This document shows positions 10,973 to 21,121 of a stretch of DNA of 64,000 nt, piece after piece. Origin of the DNA: Letharia columbiana (Eukaryota > Ascomycota > Lecanoromycetes > Lecanorales > Parmeliaceae); contig NW_023501036.1 in the NCBI RefSeq assembly GCF_014066305.1, positions 1,623,501 through 1,687,500 on the forward strand, in the 5' to 3' direction. Numbering within the stretch: the first letter of the stretch is position 1; each line of letters opens with the position of its first letter. Below the pieces are notes generated by a model. It worked only from the letters and a program-made list of their open reading frames with translations. It searched no databases and had not been told where the DNA came from. The translations under genes were made by a program, and so were the position numbers.

Positions 10973-13540
10973 AAAGCAGATGAAAGAATGATTCTCAAGA
11001 AGAAATATCGATCAATATTGCACCCTCTTTTGAGACAATTGGGAGGTATCCAAACGCAGATGGCTTTGAGGAACACTTCACTTTCAGCACATGGGCTCTC
11101 TGTGGCCGGGGCAGCGAATTCTCCAACTTCGGCGCAGCGCAACAGGAAGGTGCTGGAGACACAATACAAGGCTTCTTTAAGATTCCATTAGTTTTAGCTG
11201 CACGCATGTCTTTCACCGCCTCGGGCTTGGCGATCGCATGCCAGGGAGGCAGGGCAATTGAGCATGTGCTATCAGACGGGATGGAGCCGTGCGGTTGCTT
11301 GCAGAGTGGAGAAATGCTAATTGTTATTGACAGACCATGCTGAACTCTGCGAGAGTATCTTTCTCTTCATTTTTACAACATGACAAAGGTGAATCACACT
11401 GGCCGGCAAAATACTTTTAGGTATTTATTCGACGGTACCTATGCTATGTTTGGCAGTCGCATGTACACTCTTTCATGGGCGGGTACGCCAATCATCATTG
11501 TCTTGTCGCAGACTTGCAGTAGGTCCAAGACTCGAAAGCAAGCCCGAGAGCAAGATGTCATACCATATGAGGTTACTTGTACGAGTCGACTTGGCCAAGT
11601 CGGTTAGAGGTGCGCACACTTGCATAAAAGCGATCGAAGGCTGCATAAAAGCGTTAGGACTTGCAGGGAGTGGCAAAAGGTTGGGGGCGTTTGGATGTGT
11701 GAGACGTGGCCAGAGGGGAAAAGACGAAACAAAGGGAAGTTTGGACTCTTGGCGGGCTTGGCGGTGGGGGTGGATCTGACGTAGTCCCCATCCAGAGCTG
11801 CCTATCAGCTGAGCCTTCTTCTTCCATTGGCTGAAGCAGTCTTAGTGTCATCATGTCATCATGTCATATGGATGATGCACAAGATCAAAGAAATTTTAAT
11901 TTCTATCCGCCATCATGCGATCGCATTTAAGATTAGGAAGAGCATGACGATGAAGTAATGTATATTTGCATTTTAGTCGCCTGGGAATAATAGTCTTGGA
12001 TTTGAAAGCATCATCGATAGGACAGCTGTATTTGAACTGCGTGTGACATACGAGTACCATCTTCAGCTTGCTCCAGGGAGATTTGCATTCGGAGAGCTTT
12101 GGAGGAAGCATCGCCCATTCAGCCAACAGATGCAACCGAGTACCTTTTTTCCTGCTGCAAGCCGGCGCAATTTCAAACCAGTCTCAAACTTGCCAACTTC
12201 CGTCGGAGTTGAGACCGTAGGCACTAGGCACTAGGCACATAACAGCGCTAAGCCTGCATTTGTCCGGGCGGTCCAACGCTCATCACATGCCAACCAAAAG
12301 GTCTCGTATCGAGCTATTTTTGCCTAACCGCCTTGGTCTTGGTCTTGTCCTTTATTCTTTGGCCTGAATTGAAAGAAAGACGTGGAAACTCTGCGATGCC
12401 GGAATGAAGAGGCGTATCAATAGACTAGTCCGTTTTCATCCTAGCCGTAGCCAGGGTCTCTCTTGTTTGGACAGCAACGCACCGTAGCACCAAATGTGTT
12501 GACAGAATAGCGCAATCTTACGCTAAAGTACCTTAGTCCGACTGTTCCCCATAAACCTGTTGCTTCGTCCGAGCTTCAGCCAACCTCTCTCTCCTACCCA
12601 CCCTACCTCAACCAATATCCTCAACCATGATCCTACTTCAAGAGCTACATAGAACATCATCAATGTTCTGATCCTACTTGTCAATTACCTACCTCAGTCA
12701 TTGTTCTTCCTCTTTGCTTTGTCTTTTTCCAAGCGTCCCTCCCTCGATTCCATTCCTCGTCCCCATCACCTGCACCAACAACTCGGCCTTTCCGCCTACA
12801 TCCAGCTAAACTCGAGTCATTAAAACTCTTTTCCTTCTCGCCTTCACGCCATCGACTGGTCATTCCTGCCTGAGACTCCCAGCAATTGAGTCACAACGAC
12901 GTATACTGTTGCCTTGAAGCCCGCCTGCCTGTGACCGAGTGATGGTCATCAAACTTCTAGCTTCAAGGTCTTGAATCTAGCTCACTTGAAGAATCGACGA
13001 ACATCTGGCGGGCTACATCTTGGCTTGTAGCTCGTGACAATCGAGACGGGATAAAGACCCACTCGCATCTCAGCTTCAAGCCTTCGAATGCCAGGTCTCA
13101 TCTTCCTCACTCAATCAATCCAACGTCTACGATATTTCTGGTGATCATCTCCATTGCAAATCAACACCCTCGGAGTGTCAATCCGTCCTACGGACTTTGG
13201 TGTCCGCCGACTTCCGTCAAACTCATAGCCTCTGGCCAACTCTCCTCCACTTCACGACTTTACGCAGCAGCGACATACCCAATTCCTAATCTCATTGCCT
13301 GTTGATCTTGGTCGACGTCCTCTCCTTCGCTTTGAAAGCTATCCTATTCGACGCTCTCGCTACAACGATTCCAACCTAAGCCTTCAATAATCCGGATGTT
13401 CACGTAACGCCTCTCGACTCCTTTGCACGTACATACGCAGCCTTTCACGATACCACAGCGTCAGCGTGTTTCCTTTGATCAACACGAAGAATCATCCTTA
13501 TACCTTGCACATGAGCCTCTGATAGAACAAGACGGAGTTT
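10973..13540. other. Long intergenic region, right part pyrimidine-rich
   Basis: No coherent gene is visible. From about 12,540 the plus strand becomes rich in C and T, as is usual for fungal promoters and transcribed leaders, so the second half probably belongs to the promoter and 5' untranslated leader of the kinase gene starting at 13,855. Confidence 0.45.
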
Positions 13541-13547
13541 TTGGTCT

Positions 13548-13598
13548 ATGAACGGCGGGCGGAGCGTTTTGTCTCGTACTTGCTTTTCTTCAGTATAA
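13548..13598 (+). promoter_or_regulatory. Upstream ORF in the leader of the Ran1-like kinase
   Basis: A small frame starts at ATG 13,548 and ends with TAA after 16 codons (MNGGRSVLSRTCFSSV). It lies 256 bp before the kinase start inside the pyrimidine-rich presumed leader. A three-codon ATG...TGA frame begins nearby at 13,511. If both are in the transcript they could dampen translation of the kinase. Whether the transcript begins upstream of them cannot be seen here. Confidence 0.4.
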
Positions 13599-13854
13599 TC
13601 TCAAAGGTCGCTTCCAGCTTTGTTGCGTACCGTCACCATTCTTCGACACATCATCGACACAGTACGTCAGCCCGGGACCTGGTCTCCCCGGGCTGTCACC
13701 ACGTCACTACTTAAGTCAGGTGCTTCCACCTAAGTTTTGAGACAACTTCTCGTGTACTATCTACGCCAAAAGTCACCTTTGCACCCTGTCAGCAAGCCTG
13801 TATTTTCGTCGCCTTATATACCGTTCCACTTTGGTTGTTTGCTTTAGGAGGGAG

Positions 13855-15765
13855 ATGGAGTGTATGAAGAATCAGTTCAGCGAAGGGTTGGTGTTAGATG
13901 GGCGTTATGAGTCAGTGTCTCCGCTGAACCATGGATCATTTGGTATGGTCTTCCTGGCGAAGGACACGAGCAATGGTGATCTCGTCGCCATCAAATGTTT
14001 GAGCAAGGCTTCAGCGGAACAGGATTGCCCTGCAGTCGACGTCGATGAGAACTCAGTGGAGCTTGCCTGCCATGGCCGCCTTGGTCATCACCCGAACATT
14101 GTCAACCTCCTTGGCTCGTTCGAGACCAAGGCCCACATCTACCTGGTCCTGGAATACTGCTCCATGGGTGATCTGTACGAAGCAATCCGTCTTGATCGTG
14201 GACCTCTTGAGACCAACAAAGTGCGAGAGTTCATGCTGCAACTGGTCGATGCTGTTGAGTTCATGCACGCCAAGGGGCTCTACCACCGAGATATCAAGCC
14301 GGAGAATATCTTCCTTTCCGAGGATGGCTCCATGAAGCTCGGTGACCTTGGGCTGGCTACCACTGACGCTTGGTCACATGAAGCTTGCGTTGGCAGTGAC
14401 AGATATATGGCTCCTGAACAATACGACCCTACAGACAGTGGATACTCTCCTGCAAAAGCTGATACCTGGGCCATTGGTATCTGCTTGTTGAACATACTTT
14501 TTTCACGCAACCCGTTCGTGACACCAACGGATTCGGATAAGCTGTTCACCGACTTTGCACGAGATACCCAAGCTCTCTTCGACATCTTCCCGAACATGTC
14601 TCAGGACACATTCGGAGTTTTGGTTCACGCGTTGGCTATCGACCCCACCAAGCGTTCCTTGTCTGCCGTCCGTGATGCACTCATGAACGTAGTCAGTTTC
14701 ACTACAGACGAAGAGGTCCTGGATGACTTCTGCACCGAGGCTCGTGACGTCGCTCCTCCAAGTGCCAATCGGGAGCCTTTCCGAACACCATCCATCTCCA
14801 GTCCTCCCGTTGATCAGGTTGGTGCTTTCCCATGGTCCAAGGCCCTTCATATGAGCCCACACCGACGCCAGCTGTCTGCCGTCCCTGATACGGAAAGTTA
14901 CACCGAAGACCTCTTTCCTGCTTCTGAAAAGGATCGAAACTCTTGGTACTCTTTCGCTCAAAATTCGTCTACCACTTCTGGTCTGGATTCCATCCTTGGT
15001 GCATCTGTCAAATCGATGGCCTTGCAAGCTCCCGCTCCTCGCCACCCTCTTCGCTCCAATCCGGTTCCTGTACCTTCATCATTGCCCTCACGCATAACAT
15101 CTCTTTCGTCCGTGTTCGGCAAGAAGAATAGCTCAGTCTCGAAAAGCTGGACCGACATTTACGACGAAGATGAGGAGGACGAGTTCATGAAGCGCGAGGA
15201 GGTAGTCGATAAGAGACGCGAGTACAATAGCCGAACTTGGAGCCAGGAGAGCAAAGACAATGACCCCACTCTTCAACGCAGCGGTCTTTCAGAGATCAAG
15301 GACTCTTCAGCTAATGCCAGGACCCAAAGTCCCCACCAGTTGAAGCGTGCAACTACAGACATAGTGAACGACAGCGATGTGTTCATGTTCGAGGAAGCAG
15401 CACCACGCTACTCCCCTCCTCCGAAGAGAAACTTCTCTCCTGTTCTAAAAAGGGGGATTACTCAGGATTCTACTCCAAAGCGTTCCATCATGGACAAGTG
15501 GTCTGCACTAGGCAACCGTAGGCGTCAGTACAATCATGGGCCAGAGTCTATGCCGGAGACGAGTCGGAAAGCGACGAACACTGGGAATTGGCGCACTGGT
15601 TTTGGGTTGAAGGTGTTCTCTGGGAACGGTGGATGGGACAAGGGTAGCAGGAAGGAGAATGTCGATGCAAAGGTACGGGATTGGCGCCGGGATGCTCATG
15701 CGAAGACGTCGCGCGAGAGCCTGGACGACGTCGAGTGGGTGGGGGCTTTAAACCCTCCATTGTAG
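13855..15765 (+). CDS. Ran1/Pat1-like serine/threonine protein kinase
   Basis: An intronless frame encodes 636 residues from ATG 13,855 (a second ATG lies three codons later). The kinase domain fills about residues 18-280: glycine loop NHGSFGMVFLAKD, lysine in VAIKC (about 46), catalytic loop HRDIKPEN (about 144), DLG in place of DFG (about 164) and APEQ (about 186). Sequence style, GSDRYMAPEQYDP and domain position fit the fungal Ran1/Pat1, Sks1/Vhs1 and Ksp1 group, whose members link nutrient status to meiosis, filamentation or stress. The remaining 350 residues are serine-, proline- and charge-rich and probably disordered. The upstream region is long and holds short upstream frames, suggesting translational control. 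Membership of the group is fairly sure; the exact orthologue is not. Confidence 0.85.
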   Translation: MECMKNQFSEGLVLDGRYESVSPLNHGSFGMVFLAKDTSNGDLVAIKCLSKASAEQDCPAVDVDENSVELACHGRLGHHPNIVNLLGSFETKAHIYLVLEYCSMGDLYEAIRLDRGPLETNKVREFMLQLVDAVEFMHAKGLYHRDIKPENIFLSEDGSMKLGDLGLATTDAWSHEACVGSDRYMAPEQYDPTDSGYSPAKADTWAIGICLLNILFSRNPFVTPTDSDKLFTDFARDTQALFDIFPNMSQDTFGVLVHALAIDPTKRSLSAVRDALMNVVSFTTDEEVLDDFCTEARDVAPPSANREPFRTPSISSPPVDQVGAFPWSKALHMSPHRRQLSAVPDTESYTEDLFPASEKDRNSWYSFAQNSSTTSGLDSILGASVKSMALQAPAPRHPLRSNPVPVPSSLPSRITSLSSVFGKKNSSVSKSWTDIYDEDEEDEFMKREEVVDKRREYNSRTWSQESKDNDPTLQRSGLSEIKDSSANARTQSPHQLKRATTDIVNDSDVFMFEEAAPRYSPPPKRNFSPVLKRGITQDSTPKRSIMDKWSALGNRRRQYNHGPESMPETSRKATNTGNWRTGFGLKVFSGNGGWDKGSRKENVDAKVRDWRRDAHAKTSRESLDDVEWVGALNPPL

Positions 15766-16557
15766 AATCTGGCTGGTTGAGGTTGCTTTTGCTGCGTGGT
15801 TTCATCCTCACCCGTCTCTCAACAGAACACAAAGGAGACTGGGGATCAGAACATCGAAGAGCAAGACTGGCTGGAGGAAACGCATGCGATGACATTAGAT
15901 TAGCTACCTATGTAGTTGATCCAATACATGGCATTTACCCACTCAAGCAGCTTCGCCTCCTTGACCGCCTGCTTGTGTTTCTTACTGATTAATGCCCCGA
16001 ACCTTTCACATTCGAAAATCCCATCGAGGAATGCCTCCGCTCAAACTCAGCCAGTCCAAGGCAGACGCAAACAGAAGCAAACAGATGCAAGAGGGAGAGC
16101 CAGTATCTCCATTCAGGGCGTCCGTCAGAGACAAAAGGCTGCAGTGGTCGCTTGCGATAAATGCGCAAGGACGTCGAGAAGACAGATTGTCGCAGTTGCA
16201 CGTTGTCAATAGTGGTGGATATCAGGTTATAGGGATGCGAATCTAGAGTTGGTACAGTGGATGTACTAGTACGGGGTCTATATCAGGTGGGTTTTCGTTG
16301 GAAGAAGGGGAAGGGGAAGAGGAAGGAAGAGAGGAGGAAGGAGGAGAAGAAGAGGAAGGAGGAGGAGAAGGTTTGTGGGGGGGGGGGGATTTCAGATATC
16401 CCAGGATGCCTGAGGGAAGATTCTTCAAATGGGTGTATGCAAACACTCAAACACTCAAAATATTCCGTCCAGCCAGTGGAGCGGCGGCTTTCTTCACCAT
16501 GCTGAGGGCAATCATTACGAGTGTCTTATCGTTCGCGGTGAACTTTCACTGATAAGG
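15766..16557. other. 3' region between convergent genes, with GA-rich tract
   Basis: This separates the kinase from convergent VPS18. A purine-rich tract of GGAAG/GGAGGA units at about 16,295-16,390 ends in a run of G. A short plus-strand stretch near 16,130-16,215 resembles a broken Zn2Cys6 binuclear cluster but cannot be read in one frame. Confidence 0.5.
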
Positions 16558-19543
16558 CTATATGGCCCATTCCTCACCGTCGTCCGCGTCAGAGATGAAG
16601 GGTTCCTCGATTGCCTTGATTGCGAGATCGCCACAGAGAATACTATTCACAGTTCGGTGTCAGAATACAAATGCTCACAGATCAAGGAAGCTTACCATTG
16701 ACCGGCAACCAAAGCATCCAATTCTCTTCCCTCCTTCTCTCTCCTCCCCCCTCGCCCAATTTGCGCTTGTAATTCACGTATTCTTCCCCTCACTGTCAAT
16801 CCACTTCCATCCAACACCTTCTTCCCCAGACAGTCACTATGAAATCCGTGCTGACAACTTGGGAAGACGAAGAACTGCCTACTAAGCAATGGCAATTCAC
16901 ATACCCTGCACCTTTCGCCTGGCTCTACAATGGCATACCGCCTGTCAAGCTGCTTGATATCTGTCTTGATAGATTCGGCCGTCGCAGCCGAGGCGTCCAT
17001 TTCTGATTCCAGTGAAGCTATCGAGCGTGAATACGACTCTAGTGCTGCACAGATTTCGTCTTTGAAATCATCAATGACCACGAAGTCAGGGAAGAAAGGG
17101 ATCAGATCTTCTATTCGCAACAGGTCACATCGCTTGAGGAAGTCAATGGCGGTTTTGATGCTGCCTGTTCCCTGCTGGCTGATGACCTTCTTCGCAACGG
17201 CCAGCCAGAGCCTCTTACGTAAGGCAGAGTCAGTGGAGCCGGGTCGGTCAGCGACGAGAGAAGCAAGATCTATCTCGCCATGTTTGAGAGCCAGGTCGAC
17301 TGCTGAGGCATAGGAGCCCATGGAGGTGTAGATATGGACCGCGGACTGGACGCGAGAATTTTGGATGCAAAGTCGGAAGGCGAAGTCCGTATCGTAGGGT
17401 GGAGGGTTGGACAATGAGCTGGTGGAAAGGTAGGAGAGAAGAGCGTTCTCCGAGGGGGAAGGGTGTGAAGCATATATTGAGATGAGGGTATTGTGAATAG
17501 CGGGGACTGTGGTGTGTAGCGCATTGATACAGAAGAGAAGGTAGCGCACAGCTTGATTTTGGGCGAGTGGAGTATTGGATTTTGATTTGTTGTAATTCAA
17601 AAGGGCGGGAATCAGCTTGAGAGGATCGAGATCAGGGTGACGCATGAGGATGTCGACGAGCTCGGTTGCGGCGTGGACCATGAGGACGCTCCCGTACCTG
17701 TAAAAGATGGAAGGGTCGGTCTGCTTCTTCAGAACATCCAACGACTCCTGCCATCTTTCTCGTTGTACCCAGTATGACAGTACGTAGTTGTAGTCATCGA
17801 TTGCCGTTGCGTACGACAATAATTCTTGCTCTCGTGCATGACTGCTGATAATCTCGTAAGTAGTTTTCCGATCCAGGTCGCCTTTGTATCTATTCACGAA
17901 ATCTTCAAATTCCGTTCGGACACTGGCAAGATCATCCTTGGTGTCTGCAGTAGTAGTACTCTCTGTCAATTGTGCTTTGGTCGTGATGGTATCATCAAGC
18001 GAGTTCAATTTTGACATGAAGATCTCAACAAGCCAGCTAGCAATCATCGTTCTCTGCATAATGGATGACCTCCTGTATGTTGCTATCTTTGTCAAAAGGT
18101 ATCTTCGTAATGCATCCTGTTCGCTGTGATCAATGAAAGTCAGAGCTACCTGCTCGAACGGCCTGCTGCTCTTCCCATAGACATTGGCAGCCTCAAGATA
18201 TTGGCCTTTGCTGATCAGGTAGTCTCCACAGGCCATCGCCACTGCATCTTTCTGCGACGGTGTTTTCGCATACTGAGTTGCAAGACTGAACTGCTGCGAC
18301 TTGAGCATGATTTTCCATACATCTCGATCCTCGTCGGTCACCACAATCTCGAAGATAACCTCGTTAGTGAAGAGCCAGTATGTATTCTTTTTTTGATCAG
18401 CCAAAAGGCAAAGCGCGCTCTCACCAGGCTCGAGTACGACCTGATCATATACGACGTGTTCATCGAGCCTGTGCAATGCTACAATTCTGCCTTCAACTAA
18501 GCAGAGTACATGCCATTGCGAGAGCGCAACACCCGCTATCGGTTCTTGTGTCGGCTTTTTCCGGCCACTGGCGCTCTGCGAAAGGGGTATTTGAGACCTT
18601 GAGATCATCTTGGAGTTGTTGAATACGGTGCTGCCCAAGCTCGCCGACCTCGTATTTGTCTGCAACTTGCCGTGGAGTATACCTTGTGCTGAAAGCCAGG
18701 CGTACACGCGCTCAACCTCATCGCCTTCGCCACTTTGAGATTCTGGAGAGTCCGGAGATACAGCCAGCGCTGATGGTGAAGACCTGGTACTGGGAGTCAT
18801 CTCATGTAGCGTTGGAGCTTCAGTCTCGAACAACTTGGTGAATATTGATCCTGAACCTTCTTGTCCAGGTCGACCTATCTTTCCTACAAAATGTAACAGC
18901 TTGCTCGGCGTTGCCACTATCACTCGGCGAGTATCCACCCTGCCAGGTATGAGGTCTACCCATAATCCTGCCACTGGTCCATCCTGCGCCTTGTAAACCG
19001 CCTTCAGATACTTCTCTTGATTGCGATAGAACTCGCTGGACGGTTCAATATAATCTTCGTAGACGTTACCATCTGCAGCTCCAACGAGAATCTCCCGCGT
19101 AGATGCTGTGGGGAGGGATGGGTTCCATGCTATGGCCTCAATGCCGACGCCCTTCAAGCGCGCAAGCGGTTTGGGCTGCCTCGATTGTGTATGGAGGTAG
19201 TAATTCTCCCCCAGTGTCGTATTGATGATGAGGTGGGAGGCGGAGGGATCGAGGAACATGCGTCGAATCAGGCCAATCTCTGACGTCTTTCTGGGCAGAT
19301 CGATATCTATGTGATACTCGTTAAATCAGACCCACTTGTAGGAGACTTGGGGCGCCTACCATCAATGTCCGACGGACTATCGAGGTCTATCCGTAAGATA
19401 CGCCCTGTTGAAAGGGCCAGAATCAGGACATTGTTGGCTACCTGAGCAGCGACAAAGTCGGACGAGATGGAGAATTGTAGCTGTACCCTTTCGACCTTGA
19501 AGATGGGCAGAGACGCATCGTCTAGCTCCTGCATGTTATTCAT
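16558..19543 (-). CDS. VPS18: Vps18/Pep3, RING subunit of HOPS and CORVET tethering complexes
   Basis: Minus-strand exons are 19,543-19,360, 19,306-16,696 and 16,642-16,558, giving 959 residues. Both introns are 53 nt with GT and AG ends. Vps18 is a shared core subunit of HOPS and CORVET, which tether membranes before fusion at vacuoles and late endosomes. Evidence includes the N-terminal propeller region (VERVQLQFS, RRMFLDPSASH, GENYYLHTQ), a long helical repeat region, and a C-terminal RING-H2: CRVC, then CQHGFHSDC, closed by CILC. The last exon supplies CILC and the tail ending DDGEEWAI. Reading past the final donor stops after GQW and loses the last zinc ligands, so the spliced end is clearly right. 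ATG 19,543 was chosen because homologues begin shortly before this point; ATG 19,534 is possible. Confidence 0.9.
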
Positions 19544-20073
19544 TGCTTCACGATCTTCCTCCGTATAAAGACAAAAGCCGTGTGCTTGCAACCCATTGGT
19601 CCTCCAGTGGCTGACTTCAGTAGAGCTTGTTGTTGTAGGGAATTGAAAGTGGGTCTCTTTTATGCTACAAGATTCGGAAGGACCTCCTCAAGCAAGGACG
19701 ACTCTCCAGGCACATTGTCTTCGTCCCAGTCTACGCTAGCTCGTCTACAGTAATTTAATATTTACGTTACACATCAGCATGGTCAATGTTGGAGTTTCGG
19801 AACTGAGTTAGGTGACAGTGGCGTCTCGGATTCCATGTCTCAACATTTGACCCCCATTCTTCGTTTAAGTTGTTCCATAGAACACAGCCTTGCCAGCGAA
19901 GTGTAGCCAATAAATCAACCTTGGCAACATTAAAGCCAACTAGTGGCCTGATTTTAGATTGCGGGTGTTATTTTAGTGCTGTATTGTGAGAAGACTTGAC
20001 GAGGGTATACAACTGTGGTAGTTTCAAAATTTGCGAAACCTATCTGTTGCCAAAAAAAACAACCCCCCCAACG

Positions 20074-20124
<51 letters not shown>

Positions 20125-21121
20125 TCGCATCAAACTCCCGTTTCGGGATGCGCGCCGACGCCGACGGGGGAGGCAAAGCTGAAATCAGCATAAGCATGAC
20201 TTGCAAATTGCGATTGGAAGTACATTTGTGGTGAGGGTGAGGCGGTGTCAACATCAAAATCACAATCACAATCCTCACAGGGATGCTGAGCAGTGAGTAC
20301 GAATCTCAATCAAGTATCAGGCAACGGCCTTTGCTCCACAGCACTCGTATAGAAGATAGAAGTCGACACGCTATCGAGTATTAGTGCCAAGCAATGACGT
20401 AGGTAAAAATAGAACTGAAACGCTTCAGTACCGTCTGGTGGATGTGGCCATTGCAAAAGACATGAAAGTTCTACGAGAAATAATAACTGAGGCGTGGAGC
20501 AGACAGTGTAGAATCGAGTGAACTTGAAGCCAACAATATTAATAACATGCGAATTGAATCATCAGACAAGATCGTAGTATAAAATCTATTCACTTAGAAG
20601 CGATAGCAGTGCTGTTGATTTGAAACGTCTTTGGCGCATCCTGATCCACTAGTCACTTGTGCTCAGCTCACCGTCAGAACCATCCTCTTTTCCGTCAAAG
20701 ATCGCTGTATCTATCATACTTCTATCAGCTCCTCATCTATTCAGCATCGTCAGCCGGACTCTCGGTAGTCGTCACATGTTCTGCCAATCTTGGCCGCCTC
20801 TTACCACATCTCAAACGCCCCGTAGTCTTCGAAGCCGTCACGAACGCCAAAGCAAAACCTTCTCCACCAACATTCGCTCAGTCTGACTGTTATTTTCCTG
20901 GAAATCCCTCATTCACAATCTCTTGAGGCTTCCTGCATCTTTCGCATAGTACGACGGTCCAGCTGTACAGCCTCAGCATCTAGTTCATTCCGGCTTTGTC
21001 CTAGGGCCCCTCCGCCTTGGATCCTTTGTCTATCGCCTTTTCATCCGCATCAGCAGGACTAATCTAATGCTTCATTTCAACACCGCACAATAGACGGACA
21101 GCGAAGGGAGGTGGATAGAAA
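19544..21121. other. Divergent promoter region between VPS18 and ste11
   Basis: A shared upstream region of about 1.6 kb contains a very long adenine run (separate entry) and a CT-rich stretch from about 20,650, likely the ste11 leader. No further gene is seen. Confidence 0.5.
20074..20122 (+). repeat. Poly-A tract of about 49 bases
   Basis: There are 49 uninterrupted adenines, preceded by shorter A and C runs. The length is outside what is common in fungal promoters. It could be the tail of a retroposed sequence, a poly(dA:dT) nucleosome-excluding element, or a length error; no target duplication or reverse-transcriptase sequence is visible beside it. Confidence 0.8.

Noticed and set aside
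14503..15045. 180-codon minus-strand frame
   Set aside because: It is antisense to the coding sequence of the Ran1-like kinase and has no domain.
16110..16225. Possible Zn2Cys6 transcription-factor exon (QKAAVVACDKC, then in another frame EKTDCRSCTL)
   Set aside because: The two halves are in different frames, no splice site joins them in a sensible way, and the spacing does not fit the C-x2-C-x6-C pattern. At best it is a worn fragment.
19600..19760. Upstream coding-like words (VDWDEDNVPGESSLLEEVLPN) before VPS18
   Set aside because: They could be an extra 5' exon, but no intron gives a consistent join to the Vps18 frame, and homologues begin close to ATG 19,543.
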